DNA of 64,000 bases from Bryobacteraceae bacterium. Lineage in GTDB: Bacteria; Acidobacteriota; Terriglobia; Bryobacterales; Bryobacteraceae. The stretch lies in assembly GCA_025055455.1 (NCBI GenBank), contig JANWXD010000002.1:133808-197807 (forward strand). Reading direction: 5' to 3'. Under the pieces are notes generated by a model. It ran no database searches. It had not been told where the DNA came from and saw only the letters and a program-made list of their open reading frames with translations. The translations under genes were made by a program, and so were the position numbers. Shown here one piece after another: positions 28,176-37,204 of the stretch (positions are counted from its first letter, which is position 1; every line of letters starts with the position of its first letter).

Positions 28176-29507
28176 TCAAAAGACGGTGCGCTCGAGGAGG
28201 GGAGCGATCCCGTCCGCCTTCGGCACAACCCGCTGCTGGAGCCATATGTTGAGATCCGGGGTGTTGTGGTTGTAGGGCTTGCCCAGGATGTCGAGCAAGC
28301 CGTCGCCATTGAGGTCGGCGACTTTGGATTCGTGATGGTCAAAGCCGCGGGCGATGACGGTGGTGCGAAAGTTACCCTGGCCGTCACCGAACAACACCCA
28401 GCTTTTCGCGTCCGGGTTCCCTCCGTCCAACCGCATTTCGGCGCAAAATACGTCTTCAAATCCGTCCCCGTTGATGTCGGCCACGACGAGGCTGTGGCCG
28501 TTTTCGACCCGCTCGAGGAGGGGCCGAGGCTTCCAGGTGCCCTTCACCCATTCGTATAAGATGAGCGGTCCCATGCCGTCGCCCGCCACAAGCAAAATCT
28601 CAGGCCGGCCACCGTGGATAAGCTCTCCCACTGCGGTCCGCGAGAAGTGATATCCCGCATCCACCGTGTTCGGAATGAAGCGGTCGCCGCCTGCGTGTTT
28701 GAACCAGAGGCCGGCGCCCACCAAGTCAAGCTTGCCGTCGCCGTCGATGTCGGCCACGGCGAGGCCCTCGTGCTCGTTGACTCGCTTCCATGGCGGTGCG
28801 GTCGCGCGCTGCTGTTGCTCGCTATCCGTGCTGTAGGAGTAAATCGTGACCATCGGCCATTCGCGACTGGCCTTCGGATCGGGGGGCACGCGAGCCAACA
28901 CCAATCGGTCGTCGCCTTGGTTCCAGAACACAAGTTCTTCGCGGCCGTCACCGTCGAAGTCGCCGAAGATCATGTCGTGGTGCTTGCCGGCGCCGGAAGC
29001 CTTGACGAGGTGCCTCCGCCAGGGGACGGCCGGGTCATGCCGGGGATGGGGATTCTCCCACCACCAGACCTCATTGCTGCGAACGTCGCCGCCCGCGATG
29101 AAATCCAAGTCACCGTCGCCGTCCACGTCGCCGAAGGTAGCTCCGGCCTCGATTCGAAGCGCATCCGCTTCGAGAACGTAGCGCTGCCAGCCGTTGTTCA
29201 GGCGCCGATACCAGACCACGGCGGGCGCCGCCGTGCGCTCGGCGATAAGGAAATCCACCCTCTCGTCTCGATCCACGTCGAAGATCACGGACGCGGTCTG
29301 CTGGCTGCCCAGTCCCGGGTGGGGGAGGTCTCCTCGTTTGGCCGAAAGATGGATCCAACCGGCTGCGGTTTCTTGCGCCGGTACGGCCCCGCAGACCAGC
29401 ATCCCTGCAAGCCACAAAACGGAGGTCCCGCGCCACGAGGTAATGCTTTTCGGCGAGGCTCGCACCGCTCTAGGCAAACTTCCAGGGCAACGGTCCCTCG
29501 TGCACAT
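28176..29507 (-). CDS. exported FG-GAP/VCBS-repeat beta-propeller protein
   Basis: A 443-residue protein with a hydrophobic export segment (SVLWLAGMLVCGAVPAQ) and at least six calcium-binding-like repeats: FDVDRDERVDFL, GDVDGDGDLDFI, GDFDGDGREELV, ADIDGDGKLDLV, ADINGDGFEDVF and ADLNGDGLLDIL. These are the blades of an integrin-alpha-like seven-bladed propeller, usually extracellular or periplasmic binding modules. No catalytic domain is fused to it. ATG 29507 was chosen because GGGGAG lies 8 nt upstream; a TTG at 29558 and a GTG at 29465 are alternatives. The partner or ligand is unknown. Confidence 0.8.
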   Translation of the reverse strand: MCTRDRCPGSLPRAVRASPKSITSWRGTSVLWLAGMLVCGAVPAQETAAGWIHLSAKRGDLPHPGLGSQQTASVIFDVDRDERVDFLIAERTAAPAVVWYRRLNNGWQRYVLEADALRIEAGATFGDVDGDGDLDFIAGGDVRSNEVWWWENPHPRHDPAVPWRRHLVKASGAGKHHDMIFGDFDGDGREELVFWNQGDDRLVLARVPPDPKASREWPMVTIYSYSTDSEQQQRATAPPWKRVNEHEGLAVADIDGDGKLDLVGAGLWFKHAGGDRFIPNTVDAGYHFSRTAVGELIHGGRPEILLVAGDGMGPLILYEWVKGTWKPRPLLERVENGHSLVVADINGDGFEDVFCAEMRLDGGNPDAKSWVLFGDGQGNFRTTVIARGFDHHESKVADLNGDGLLDILGKPYNHNTPDLNIWLQQRVVPKADGIAPLLERTVF

Positions 29508-29650
29508 GAGCACTGCTCCCCTTTTCCCCATCTTGTCCGCCGGCCGGGCGAGCTTCAAACCGGATGACCCATCCGCGCTCGGGAGGTGTCCTCAGGTACG
29601 GCTGGTTAACAGGTGCTCGAATTCGCCTCCCACCTGTGCAGCCCCGACGG

Positions 29651-30274
29651 CTACCGGAGCGTTTGCAAGTACTCCCCCGTGCTGGCGTCCACCAGGATCG
29701 AGAAATTGCTGGTGGCCACCGAATCGCCCCATAACACGCGCCACGCTGGGTTGGGGAAGCGGCGGGTGCGCTCCAGGATGAAATTCACGCGCAGGTCCGG
29801 GTGCTTCTTGGCGTAGTCGGCCCCTTTTTTCAGCGCCGTTTCGTACACCTCGTTGCTGTCGGTCTTCACCGCCGCGATGGGATAGGGCTCAGCGCCGCCG
29901 CGGGGGCCGGAGTACGACTCTTCAAGACCCGCGAAGACGCCCTCGTGCAGGTTTCCCGGCGCTTCGATCACGGAATAGGTGTAGGTTCGGGCCCGGCCGA
30001 GGCTGGGGGAGACAAAGGTAGCCTCCCAGGCGGCGGCTCTTCCGGCTCGGTAGGGCACGCCTTCCAAGTGAAGGCTGCGCAGCCGCAAGGCTTGAATATC
30101 CGGCGCCCAGGCCCGAGCTGCTGAGTACATCTGGTGGAAGGCCCATCGCCCGGTCACCGGCTCGGGTGGTTTGGCCGGGGCCTTGGCTTTTTCGGTCGGT
30201 CTGGGTGCTTCCGCACAGCCGCACAGCACCGCCGTTACAAGAGCGGTTGCCCACATACGCTTTTTCTGCTTCAT
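29651..30274 (-). CDS. putative lipoprotein of unknown function
   Basis: A 207-residue protein. MKQKKRMWATALVTAVLCGC looks like a lipoprotein signal with the lipidated Cys at residue 20, followed by a Pro/Lys/Ala linker (PTEKAKAPAKPPEP). The remainder is a soluble domain with VPYRAGRAAAWEATFVSPS, ARTYTYSVIEA and NPAWRVLWGDSVATSNFSIL near the end, compatible with a small beta-rich fold, perhaps PepSY-like (DASTGEYLQTL closes it), though I cannot assign it. It is divergent from the TPR gene at 30406. Confidence 0.65.
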   Translation of the reverse strand: MKQKKRMWATALVTAVLCGCAEAPRPTEKAKAPAKPPEPVTGRWAFHQMYSAARAWAPDIQALRLRSLHLEGVPYRAGRAAAWEATFVSPSLGRARTYTYSVIEAPGNLHEGVFAGLEESYSGPRGGAEPYPIAAVKTDSNEVYETALKKGADYAKKHPDLRVNFILERTRRFPNPAWRVLWGDSVATSNFSILVDASTGEYLQTLR

Positions 30275-30405
30275 GACAGTCCCGCTGTTTCGCCCTATTC
30301 TAGCGCGGACCCCCGGCCGGGCGCCCATATTTTTTACGAAACACGTAACCTCAGGATGCGGATCTGTGCCATAATAAACGCAACGCTAGCGTGAGGGCGA
30401 CTCCC

Positions 30406-31698
30406 ATGACGGCAGCAGGCAAGTGCGCGGCATTGGCCGTGGCGGCGGTTTTCGCTGCAGCGGTTTGGGCGCAGGAGGGCGGAGGCGGAGGGCAGGCGCC
30501 GCCGGGCGGCGGAGGCGCGCCGCCGGGCGGTACCGTGTCCCCTGGTCCGTCGCCTACGATCCCTACGCCTTCGATACCTAGTCGCGAGCGCCAGCAGATC
30601 CCGCAGCTCGGCGAGCAGCAGCCGTTCCCAGAAATGCGGCGCCCGGTTTTTCTTTCCGGTAAAGTCCTCCTGGAAGACGGCACTCCGCCCCCAGAGCCGG
30701 TGGTGATTGAACGCGTCTGCAACGGCGTCGTGCGGCCCGAGGGGTATACGGACTCCAAGGGGCGCTTCAGCATCGAGCTCGGGCGCAACGCGCTCATGAT
30801 GGCGGACGCCAGCGTGGGATCGGCCGCGGATCCCGGCTTCGGCGGTACCGGCGGCTTTGGGACGCAACGCGGGAGCATGACCAACCTGGGCGGTCCGATG
30901 GGCGGACTGTCGGAGCGCGATTTGATCGGTTGCGAGTTACGGGCTTCGCTTCCCGGCTATCAGTCCCAGGTGGTGATGCTGAGCGGCCGGCGGCTGTTCG
31001 ACAACCCCGACGTGGGCACGATCGTTCTCCGACGGCTGGGCAATGTGGAAGGCACCACGATTAGCATGACGAGCCTGTCGGCTCCCAAGGAAGCGCGCAA
31101 AGCGTACGAGAAAGGCCGGGAGGCGGCAGGGAAGAAAAAGTGGGCCGATGCGCAGAAACAGCTCGAGAAAGCGGTGCAGTTGCACCCGGAGTACGCGGCG
31201 GCGTGGTTCGAGCTGGGCCGGACGTTGGAGTCCCAGAACCATGTGGCCCAGGCCCGGGAGGCTTACAGCAAGGCGCTCGCGGCGGATCCCAAGTTCATCA
31301 ATCCCTACCTGCAACTGGCGGGCATCGCGGCTCGGGAACGCAACTGGGAGGAGGTGGCGGCGGTGACGGATCGCATCCTCCAGCTCAATCCGTTCGACTT
31401 CCCGGGAGCGTATTTCTACAATGCGGTGGCGAATTTCAACCTGCGCAAGCTCGATGCCGCCGAAAAAAGTGCCAAGGAAGCGCTGAAGCTGGACACGCAG
31501 AACCGCTTCCCCAAGGTCAACCATCTGCTCGGGCTGATTCTGGCGCAGAAACACCAGTTTGCGAGCGCGGTGACGCACCTGCGCAACTACCTGGCGCTCG
31601 CACCAAACGCGCCGGATGCGGAAACCGTGAAACAGCAGTTGGCTGAGGTGGAGCGGTTTGCGGCGCAGACGGCTTCGCCCCCGAACCCCGAACCGTAA
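30406..31698 (+). CDS. exported protein with Gly/Pro linker, carboxypeptidase-regulatory-like and TPR domains
   Basis: A 430-residue protein. It has a signal peptide (ending AAAVWAQE), a very Gly/Pro-rich linker (about 27-65), a beta-sandwich of the carboxypeptidase-regulatory type (VFLSGKVLLEDGTPPPEPVV, GYTDSKGRFSIELG), then five or so tetratricopeptide repeats (about 225-415, such as KKWADAQKQLEKAVQLHPEY and HVAQAREAYSKALAADP). TPRs scaffold protein complexes, here probably in the periplasm. A CATAAT (30370-30375) is a possible -10. ATG 30406 follows GAGGG at 10 nt. Its end overlaps the next gene by 41 nt. Confidence 0.75.
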   Translation: MTAAGKCAALAVAAVFAAAVWAQEGGGGGQAPPGGGGAPPGGTVSPGPSPTIPTPSIPSRERQQIPQLGEQQPFPEMRRPVFLSGKVLLEDGTPPPEPVVIERVCNGVVRPEGYTDSKGRFSIELGRNALMMADASVGSAADPGFGGTGGFGTQRGSMTNLGGPMGGLSERDLIGCELRASLPGYQSQVVMLSGRRLFDNPDVGTIVLRRLGNVEGTTISMTSLSAPKEARKAYEKGREAAGKKKWADAQKQLEKAVQLHPEYAAAWFELGRTLESQNHVAQAREAYSKALAADPKFINPYLQLAGIAARERNWEEVAAVTDRILQLNPFDFPGAYFYNAVANFNLRKLDAAEKSAKEALKLDTQNRFPKVNHLLGLILAQKHQFASAVTHLRNYLALAPNAPDAETVKQQLAEVERFAAQTASPPNPEP

Positions 31699-33319
31699 CC
31701 GGGCCTTTCGGCAACGCTCCGGCGGCAATCGGCCGCGAGCAGCATTCGTTTCGTTCCTGGCGGTGTTTTGCGCCATCACCGGGGAGGCGCAAACGATCGT
31801 CGGCCAAACCATCCCGCCTGGCCGGTGCGCCGCCGAGGGCCGCGTGGTGAACGCAGTCACCGGGGAGCCCGTGAGGCGAGCGACGGTGACGCTGCGATCC
31901 TTGGAGCCGGGCGGGCGAGACCAGTCGGCGGTATCCGACACCAATGGCCATTTTTGTTTCAGCGAAGTTCCGCCGGGCCGGTACTTGGTTGCGGCGGAGC
32001 GTCCGGGCTTCCTGCGGCGCTTCGGCGCGCCGCTGGAGCTGGAAGTGGGCCCCGGCGCCCGTGTAAGTCGTCTCGAGGTCAAGATCCTGCCGCAATCCGT
32101 TATCAGCGGCGCCGTAGTGGACGAGGACGGCGAGCCTGTGGTCGGCGCCACAGTGGCGGCTTGGCGCCTGGCGGGCAAAAGTCCGGCGGGCGTGCTCCAG
32201 CCGGCTGGCATCGAGCGCACGGATGAGGCTGGAGAGTTCCGGATCCGCGGCCTGGAACCTGGGCACTACCTGCTTGCGGTGAGCGCACGCCCCGGTTCGG
32301 CGCCGGCGGGGGAGGGCTTTGCGCTTACGTTCTACCCGGAAGCCACGGACTTGGCGGGAGCTGCGGTCCTAAACCTCGATCCGGGGCAGCAGCTCCCCGG
32401 CCTCGTCGTGCGCCTGAAGCGAGTGCCCGTGTTCGAAGTTTCGGGCCGTGTGGTGGGAATCTCAGGCGAGGGGATTCGCGGCCTGAGGGCGGTGCTGCGG
32501 CCGGCGGGGTCACGGCTGAGTCCGACGTTCCTGGCCGGGTTGGACACGTTCGTGAGCAGCGACGGCTCGTTTCAGATCCGGGGCGTGCCGGCAGGTCATT
32601 ACGAGCTCCTCGTGATCGGCGGCCAGGCCAGGCGGGTATTGCACGCCCGCGGACAGGTCATGGTGGCGTCCGGTCCCGTCACGGATCTGGTGATTCCAGC
32701 GAGCTCGCCGCCGCGGGTGGAGGGCACCGCGCGGACGGAGGGTGGAAGGCCCGCCGGCGAGGCCCGAATTCTCCTGCTGCCGGAACAGGAGCCCGGCTTG
32801 CTCCCCGAGCGGGTGCGAGTGAGTCCGGAGGGGAGGTTTGCGCTCGACGGCGTTTGGCCGGCGCGTTACCGCGTGGAGTCGGCAGACTTGCGATTCTTTG
32901 TGGAGTCCGTGCGCCTGGCCGGGCGCGAGAGCCCCGACGGGTTCCTGGATCTTTCGGGGGCGCAGGGACCGGTTTCGGTCGAGGTCGTGCTTTCCGACAA
33001 GACCGCCTGGGTCGAGGGCACGGTGGAAACGGGCGAGGGCCGGGCGCTCCGGGCATGGGTTACCGTGATTCCCGAACCGCCGGGCCCTTGGCTACAGCAA
33101 CGGATGCGCGTGAGCGCGGTGGATGCACACGGTCGTTTTGCGGTGACCGGTTTGGCACCGGGCAACTACAGAGCCTGTGCATGGGCGAGCCGGGAACCCA
33201 CGGCAAGTTTGGATGAGCCGGGGCTCGAGACTCTCCAGTGCCGGTGCGTCGGCTTCGCGCTGCATGAGGGTGGGCACGCGCGGATCGCAGTCCCGCTGAT
33301 CCAAGATTCCGCCCGCTAG
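31658..33319 (+). CDS. exported protein built of carboxypeptidase-regulatory-like / Ig-like repeats
   Basis: A 553-residue protein. A basic N-terminus and a hydrophobic core (AAFVSFLAVFCAITGEAQ) suggest export. At least four beta-sandwich repeats follow with the pattern GxVV(N/D)..GEPV..ATV then G.F.I.GL.PG.Y (for example AEGRVVNAVTGEPVRRATV and SGAVVDEDGEPVVGATV). There is no receptor barrel or peptidase domain. The TTG at 31658 is preceded by GAGGTGGAG, and the 41-nt overlap with the upstream TPR gene suggests coupled translation, so the two may form a complex. Function unknown. Confidence 0.7.
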   Translation: MRRRRLRPRTPNRNRAFRQRSGGNRPRAAFVSFLAVFCAITGEAQTIVGQTIPPGRCAAEGRVVNAVTGEPVRRATVTLRSLEPGGRDQSAVSDTNGHFCFSEVPPGRYLVAAERPGFLRRFGAPLELEVGPGARVSRLEVKILPQSVISGAVVDEDGEPVVGATVAAWRLAGKSPAGVLQPAGIERTDEAGEFRIRGLEPGHYLLAVSARPGSAPAGEGFALTFYPEATDLAGAAVLNLDPGQQLPGLVVRLKRVPVFEVSGRVVGISGEGIRGLRAVLRPAGSRLSPTFLAGLDTFVSSDGSFQIRGVPAGHYELLVIGGQARRVLHARGQVMVASGPVTDLVIPASSPPRVEGTARTEGGRPAGEARILLLPEQEPGLLPERVRVSPEGRFALDGVWPARYRVESADLRFFVESVRLAGRESPDGFLDLSGAQGPVSVEVVLSDKTAWVEGTVETGEGRALRAWVTVIPEPPGPWLQQRMRVSAVDAHGRFAVTGLAPGNYRACAWASREPTASLDEPGLETLQCRCVGFALHEGGHARIAVPLIQDSAR

Positions 33320-33322
33320 AGC

Positions 33323-33337
33323 AGCCTCACAGAGGCT
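33323..33337. terminator. short hairpin between convergent stop codons
   Basis: AGCCTC (33323-33328) and GAGGCT (33332-33337) pair around ACA. The stem lies between the stops of the genes ending at 33319 (plus) and 33337 (minus). It lacks a T-run on either strand. Confidence 0.35.
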
Positions 33338-34665
33338 CAACCGGTCTCGTCCCACCTAGAAATGAGGGCCGGCTTGAGGGCCTCGTAGGTCAGACACAGG
33401 CGCTCGAGACGTTCTTCGACTTCTTGGGCGCCGGCTGGCTGCATCTCCGTCACGAAGGATGCCACCCAACCGAGATACAAGGGTGTGAGCGCACGCAGCA
33501 GATGCTCCCGCGCCACCGTGCGGCGGTGGAACGCCACGGCGAAATCGTAAACGATACCGGCCCAAAGGTCGTCGGCGAACTCCAACCGTCCTTCCGGACG
33601 GCACGCCAAAGCCTGCAAGTGGGCCAAGCTTTCGGCGCCGATGACGGGCTCCCAGATTTCCCGCAGCGTTCGGCATCCCAAGCGAAACGATTCCAGCATG
33701 CGCCGCACATTGACGGTGACCGGCTCCGTGGCCACCTCGAAACGGAAGCCGAAAGTTGGCACGGGCTCGGAGCCCGAGACGCTCTTCCAGGTGGCGGCGT
33801 TGCGCTCCATTTCCGTAAACAGGGCGCTCAGCACTTGCGCCAGCATGGCGCTCAGATCCGAGGCCGGATCTTTCGGGTCGTGGATCTTGGCCCCCAGGAA
33901 GGCCTGGCAGACACGGAAGCCGTGCGCCACGGCCTGCGTCGTGACCCAGATGTCAATGCCGAAGCGCGCCACGTCGGTTTCCCAGACGTCCTGGCGGAGG
34001 TAGTGCGCCACCAAGCGGGGGGAAAAGCCGAAGTCGCCGCCGATCGGCTGGCGGATCCGTTTGCCGTACAGAGCCCGCGTCAGCGGATAGACGATGCTGT
34101 TGGTGATAGTGCCGTCGTACTTGTGCCGCATGTAGAGAGGTGCGACGAGGTCGAAGTCGCGCTCGAGCACTGGGCCGGCCAGCAGTTCGATCCATTGGGG
34201 TGTGATGCTGCGCAAGTCCGCATCCACCACCGCCACCGCCTTGGCGCCCAGACACTGCGCGAGTAGAAAAATGGTCCGGAAAGCGCTGCCTTTGCCCGGG
34301 GTGCCGGGATACGGCAAGGAGAGCTTGTGAACCGGGTAGACACGGTAGGGCGCCTGCACCAGCGCTGTCTCTTCGAGCGTGGCCTCGAGGACGGCTTGCG
34401 GCGTGCCGTCTTGCGAGCCGCCGTCGGAGTTGATGATGACTCCGCGCGCTCCAGGGAAGTACTTGGTCAGGCCGGCTTGGGCCGCCCGCACCACGTGGCC
34501 GATGGTCCGGGCGTTGTTGTAGCTCGGAATGCCGACGACGATGTCAGCGGCGCCGAGCTGGCGCAGCTGCTGCTCGGTGTGCGGGGGGAGCGGCGGCCAT
34601 GGCAGGACGCTCTCGGCGACTCGCCCGGCGGCGCGACTGGGCCGGAGCTCCATCGTACTGCCCAT
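33337..34665 (-). CDS. glycosyltransferase, family 2 / glucosyl-phosphoglycerate-synthase-like
   Basis: A 442-residue GT-A enzyme without membrane segments. VVGIPSYNNARTIGHVV (~42-58) begins the nucleotide-sugar fold, INSDGGSQDGT follows, and the metal-binding DxD is in AVVDADLRSITPQW (~148). DLVAPLYMRHKYDGTITNSI and PIGGDFGFSPRL resemble the acceptor regions of glucosyl- or mannosyl-(phospho)glycerate synthases (GT81/GT78-like), which make compatible solutes or primers for methylglucose polysaccharides. The acceptor is not proven. It is divergent, by 70 nt, from a GH57 enzyme, which supports a role in glucan or osmolyte metabolism. Confidence 0.75.
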   Translation of the reverse strand: MGSTMELRPSRAAGRVAESVLPWPPLPPHTEQQLRQLGAADIVVGIPSYNNARTIGHVVRAAQAGLTKYFPGARGVIINSDGGSQDGTPQAVLEATLEETALVQAPYRVYPVHKLSLPYPGTPGKGSAFRTIFLLAQCLGAKAVAVVDADLRSITPQWIELLAGPVLERDFDLVAPLYMRHKYDGTITNSIVYPLTRALYGKRIRQPIGGDFGFSPRLVAHYLRQDVWETDVARFGIDIWVTTQAVAHGFRVCQAFLGAKIHDPKDPASDLSAMLAQVLSALFTEMERNAATWKSVSGSEPVPTFGFRFEVATEPVTVNVRRMLESFRLGCRTLREIWEPVIGAESLAHLQALACRPEGRLEFADDLWAGIVYDFAVAFHRRTVAREHLLRALTPLYLGWVASFVTEMQPAGAQEVEERLERLCLTYEALKPALISRWDETG

Positions 34666-34735
34666 GATCGCACAGGCTTCCTCATGCTCCGGCGGCGGGT
34701 AGGTTGCGCCGCCGTGGCGCGGTGCGCGACACTCG

Positions 34736-37174
34736 GTGGATTCAGTGGAACGCTACGTCGCGATTCACGGACACTTCTACCAGCCGCCGCGGGAAAACCC
34801 GTGGCTGGAAGCGATTGAACTCCAGGACTCGGCCTATCCTTATCACGACTGGAACGAGCGCATCACAGCTGAGTGCTATGGTCCCAACGCGGCTTCCCGC
34901 ATCCTTGACGGCGAGCGGCGCATCGTCCAGATCGTCAATAACTACTCCAAAATCAGTTTCGACTTCGGCCCCACCCTGCTGACCTGGATGGAGCGTCACG
35001 CGCCCGAAATTTACCAGGCTGTCGTCGAGGCCGACCGGGAAAGCCGGCGGCGTTATTCCGGCCATGGCTCTGCGCTGGCTCAGGCGTACAATCACATGAT
35101 TCTGCCCCTGGCCAACCGCCGCGACAAGCTGACACAGGTGTTGTGGGGAATCCGCGATTTCGAGCACCGCTTCGGCCGGTTTCCGGAAGGCATGTGGCTG
35201 CCGGAGACGGCAGTGGACGTGGAGACCTTGGACATTTTGGCGCAGTGCGGCATTCAGTTCACCATCCTGTCGCCCCATCAGGCGGGCAAGGTGCGTCCTC
35301 TTGGGAGCCGCACATGGCGCGACGTGAGTGGGGGCCGGATCGACCCCTCCATGGCCTATCGGATCCAGTTGCCGACCCAGCGGCACCTGGACGTCTTTTT
35401 CTACGACGGGCCCATCTCCCGCGCCGTGGCCTTCGAAAACCTGCTGCTCAAGGGGGAGCATCTCGCCGAGCGTCTGCTGAGCGCCTTTTCGTCGGCGCGG
35501 CAATGGCCGCAGATCGTGCACATCGCCACCGACGGCGAGACCTACGGACACCACCGTCACCACGGCGACATGGCCCTTGCTTACGCCTTGCACTACATCG
35601 AGAGCAACCGCCTGGCGCGCCTCACCAACTATGGCGAGTTTTTGGAACGGCATCCGCCCACGCATCAGGTCCAGATCGTGGAGAACACGTCCTGGAGCTG
35701 CCCCCACGGCGTGGAACGCTGGCGCAGCGACTGCGGGTGCAACTCGGGGAGGCATCCCGGCTGGAGCCAGCAATGGCGCCGCCCGCTGCGCGAGGCGTTC
35801 GACTGGCTGCGCGACCAGCTCGCTCCCTGTTTCGAGCGTCATGCCGGGCGGTTGTTCCGGGATCCGTGGGCCGCCCGCGACGACTATATCAGCGTGATCC
35901 TGGATCGCTCCCGCGACAATGTGGACCGCTTTCTGCGGCGCCACGCCGGGCGCGAGTTGAGTCCCGGAGAGCGGGTCCAGGCGCTGAAGTTACTCGAACT
36001 GCAACGCCACGCCATGCTGATGTACACGAGTTGCGGGTGGTTTTTCGACGAGCTGTCCGGCCTGGAGACCGTTCAGGTGATCCAGTATGCGGGCCGGGTG
36101 GTGCAATTGGCCCAGGAGCTGTTCGGAGACGCCCTCGAGGAGCAATTTCTCGAACGGCTCGAGCAGGCGCGGAGCAACCTCGCCGAGTATGGCAACGGGC
36201 GGCGCATTTACGAGAGGATGGTCCGCCCGGCGATGGTGGACTTGCAAAAAGTCGGCGCCCATTACGCGGTGAGCTCGCTGTTCGAAGCGTACAACCACCG
36301 CACGCAAACCTACTGCTATACAGTGGAGCGCGAAGACTATCGGCTCCTGACGCAAGGCAAGGCGCGGCTGGCGCTCGGACGGGCCCGGGTAGCCTCCGAC
36401 ATCACGGAAGAATCGCTGCGCATCAGCTTCGGGGTGCTGCACCTGGGCGACCACAATGTGAGCGGCGGCGTGCGGGAATTTCCGGGCGACCAAGCGCACG
36501 CCCGACTGGTGGGCGATCTGGCCGAAGTGTTCCAGCGCGGCGACTTGCCGGAAGTCATCCGGGCATTAGACCGGGAGTTTGGCGGCGGAACCTACTCGCT
36601 GCGGTTTCTGTTCCGCGACGAGCAACGGAAGATTCTGCGGCGCATCATCGAGTCGGCGCTCGAGGAGGCCGAAGCTCTCTACCGCGGCTTTTATCACGAC
36701 CACGCGGCGTTGATGCGGTTCATGACGGCGCTGGGCGTGCCCCTCCCGAATCGGTTCGAGCTTGCGGCGGACATCACCGTCAACACCGACCTGCGGCGCG
36801 CTTTCGAAGCGGACGATCCGGACCTGGACCGCATCCGGAGCCTGCTCGAAGAGGCCAAGGCTGCCGGCATCCGCCTCGATGAGGCCAGTCTCGAATTCGC
36901 CCTGCGCAAGACTTTGGAGCGGCTCTCCGGCGCATTCCGCCAACGACCGGCGGATGCGGCGTTGTTGGCGCGACTGTCCGCACTGGCGAGCCTGACGGAT
37001 TCGCTGCCCTTCAAAGTGAACCTCTGGCAAGTGCAGAACGACTATTACGCCGTCCTGCAGAGTGTTTATGCCGCGGCCCGAGAAAAAGCTCAGCAGGGCG
37101 ACGCGGAGGCGCAGCACTGGGTGGAACGCTTCTGCGAACTCGGCGAACGGCTCCGCGTGCGGGTGGCGCCGTAA
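34736..37174 (+). CDS. glycoside hydrolase family 57 enzyme of the DUF3536 type
   Basis: An 812-residue cytoplasmic protein. The (beta/alpha)7 GH57 barrel begins VAIHGHFYQPPRENPWLEAI, has the likely nucleophile Glu in GMWLPETAVDVETL (~160) and the acid/base Asp in HIATDGETYGHHRHHGD (~268). The DUF3536 region follows (CSCPHGVERW-like segment reading SCPHGVERWRSDCGCNSG, then a long helical C-terminus). GH57 enzymes include alpha-amylases, amylopullulanases and glucan branching enzymes; this subgroup has no settled substrate. GTG 34736 is taken as the start. Divergent from the glycosyltransferase. Confidence 0.88.
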   Translation: MDSVERYVAIHGHFYQPPRENPWLEAIELQDSAYPYHDWNERITAECYGPNAASRILDGERRIVQIVNNYSKISFDFGPTLLTWMERHAPEIYQAVVEADRESRRRYSGHGSALAQAYNHMILPLANRRDKLTQVLWGIRDFEHRFGRFPEGMWLPETAVDVETLDILAQCGIQFTILSPHQAGKVRPLGSRTWRDVSGGRIDPSMAYRIQLPTQRHLDVFFYDGPISRAVAFENLLLKGEHLAERLLSAFSSARQWPQIVHIATDGETYGHHRHHGDMALAYALHYIESNRLARLTNYGEFLERHPPTHQVQIVENTSWSCPHGVERWRSDCGCNSGRHPGWSQQWRRPLREAFDWLRDQLAPCFERHAGRLFRDPWAARDDYISVILDRSRDNVDRFLRRHAGRELSPGERVQALKLLELQRHAMLMYTSCGWFFDELSGLETVQVIQYAGRVVQLAQELFGDALEEQFLERLEQARSNLAEYGNGRRIYERMVRPAMVDLQKVGAHYAVSSLFEAYNHRTQTYCYTVEREDYRLLTQGKARLALGRARVASDITEESLRISFGVLHLGDHNVSGGVREFPGDQAHARLVGDLAEVFQRGDLPEVIRALDREFGGGTYSLRFLFRDEQRKILRRIIESALEEAEALYRGFYHDHAALMRFMTALGVPLPNRFELAADITVNTDLRRAFEADDPDLDRIRSLLEEAKAAGIRLDEASLEFALRKTLERLSGAFRQRPADAALLARLSALASLTDSLPFKVNLWQVQNDYYAVLQSVYAAAREKAQQGDAEAQHWVERFCELGERLRVRVAP

Positions 37175-37181
37175 CGCTACA

Positions 37182-37204
37182 GAGCGGCGCCCCGAAGGCC
37201 GCTC
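37182..37204. terminator. 7-bp hairpin between convergent genes
   Basis: GAGCGGC (37182-37188) pairs with GCCGCTC (37198-37204) with a 9-nt loop. It lies between the GH57 stop (37174) and overlaps the pgi stop (37203, minus). No T-run follows. Confidence 0.4.
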
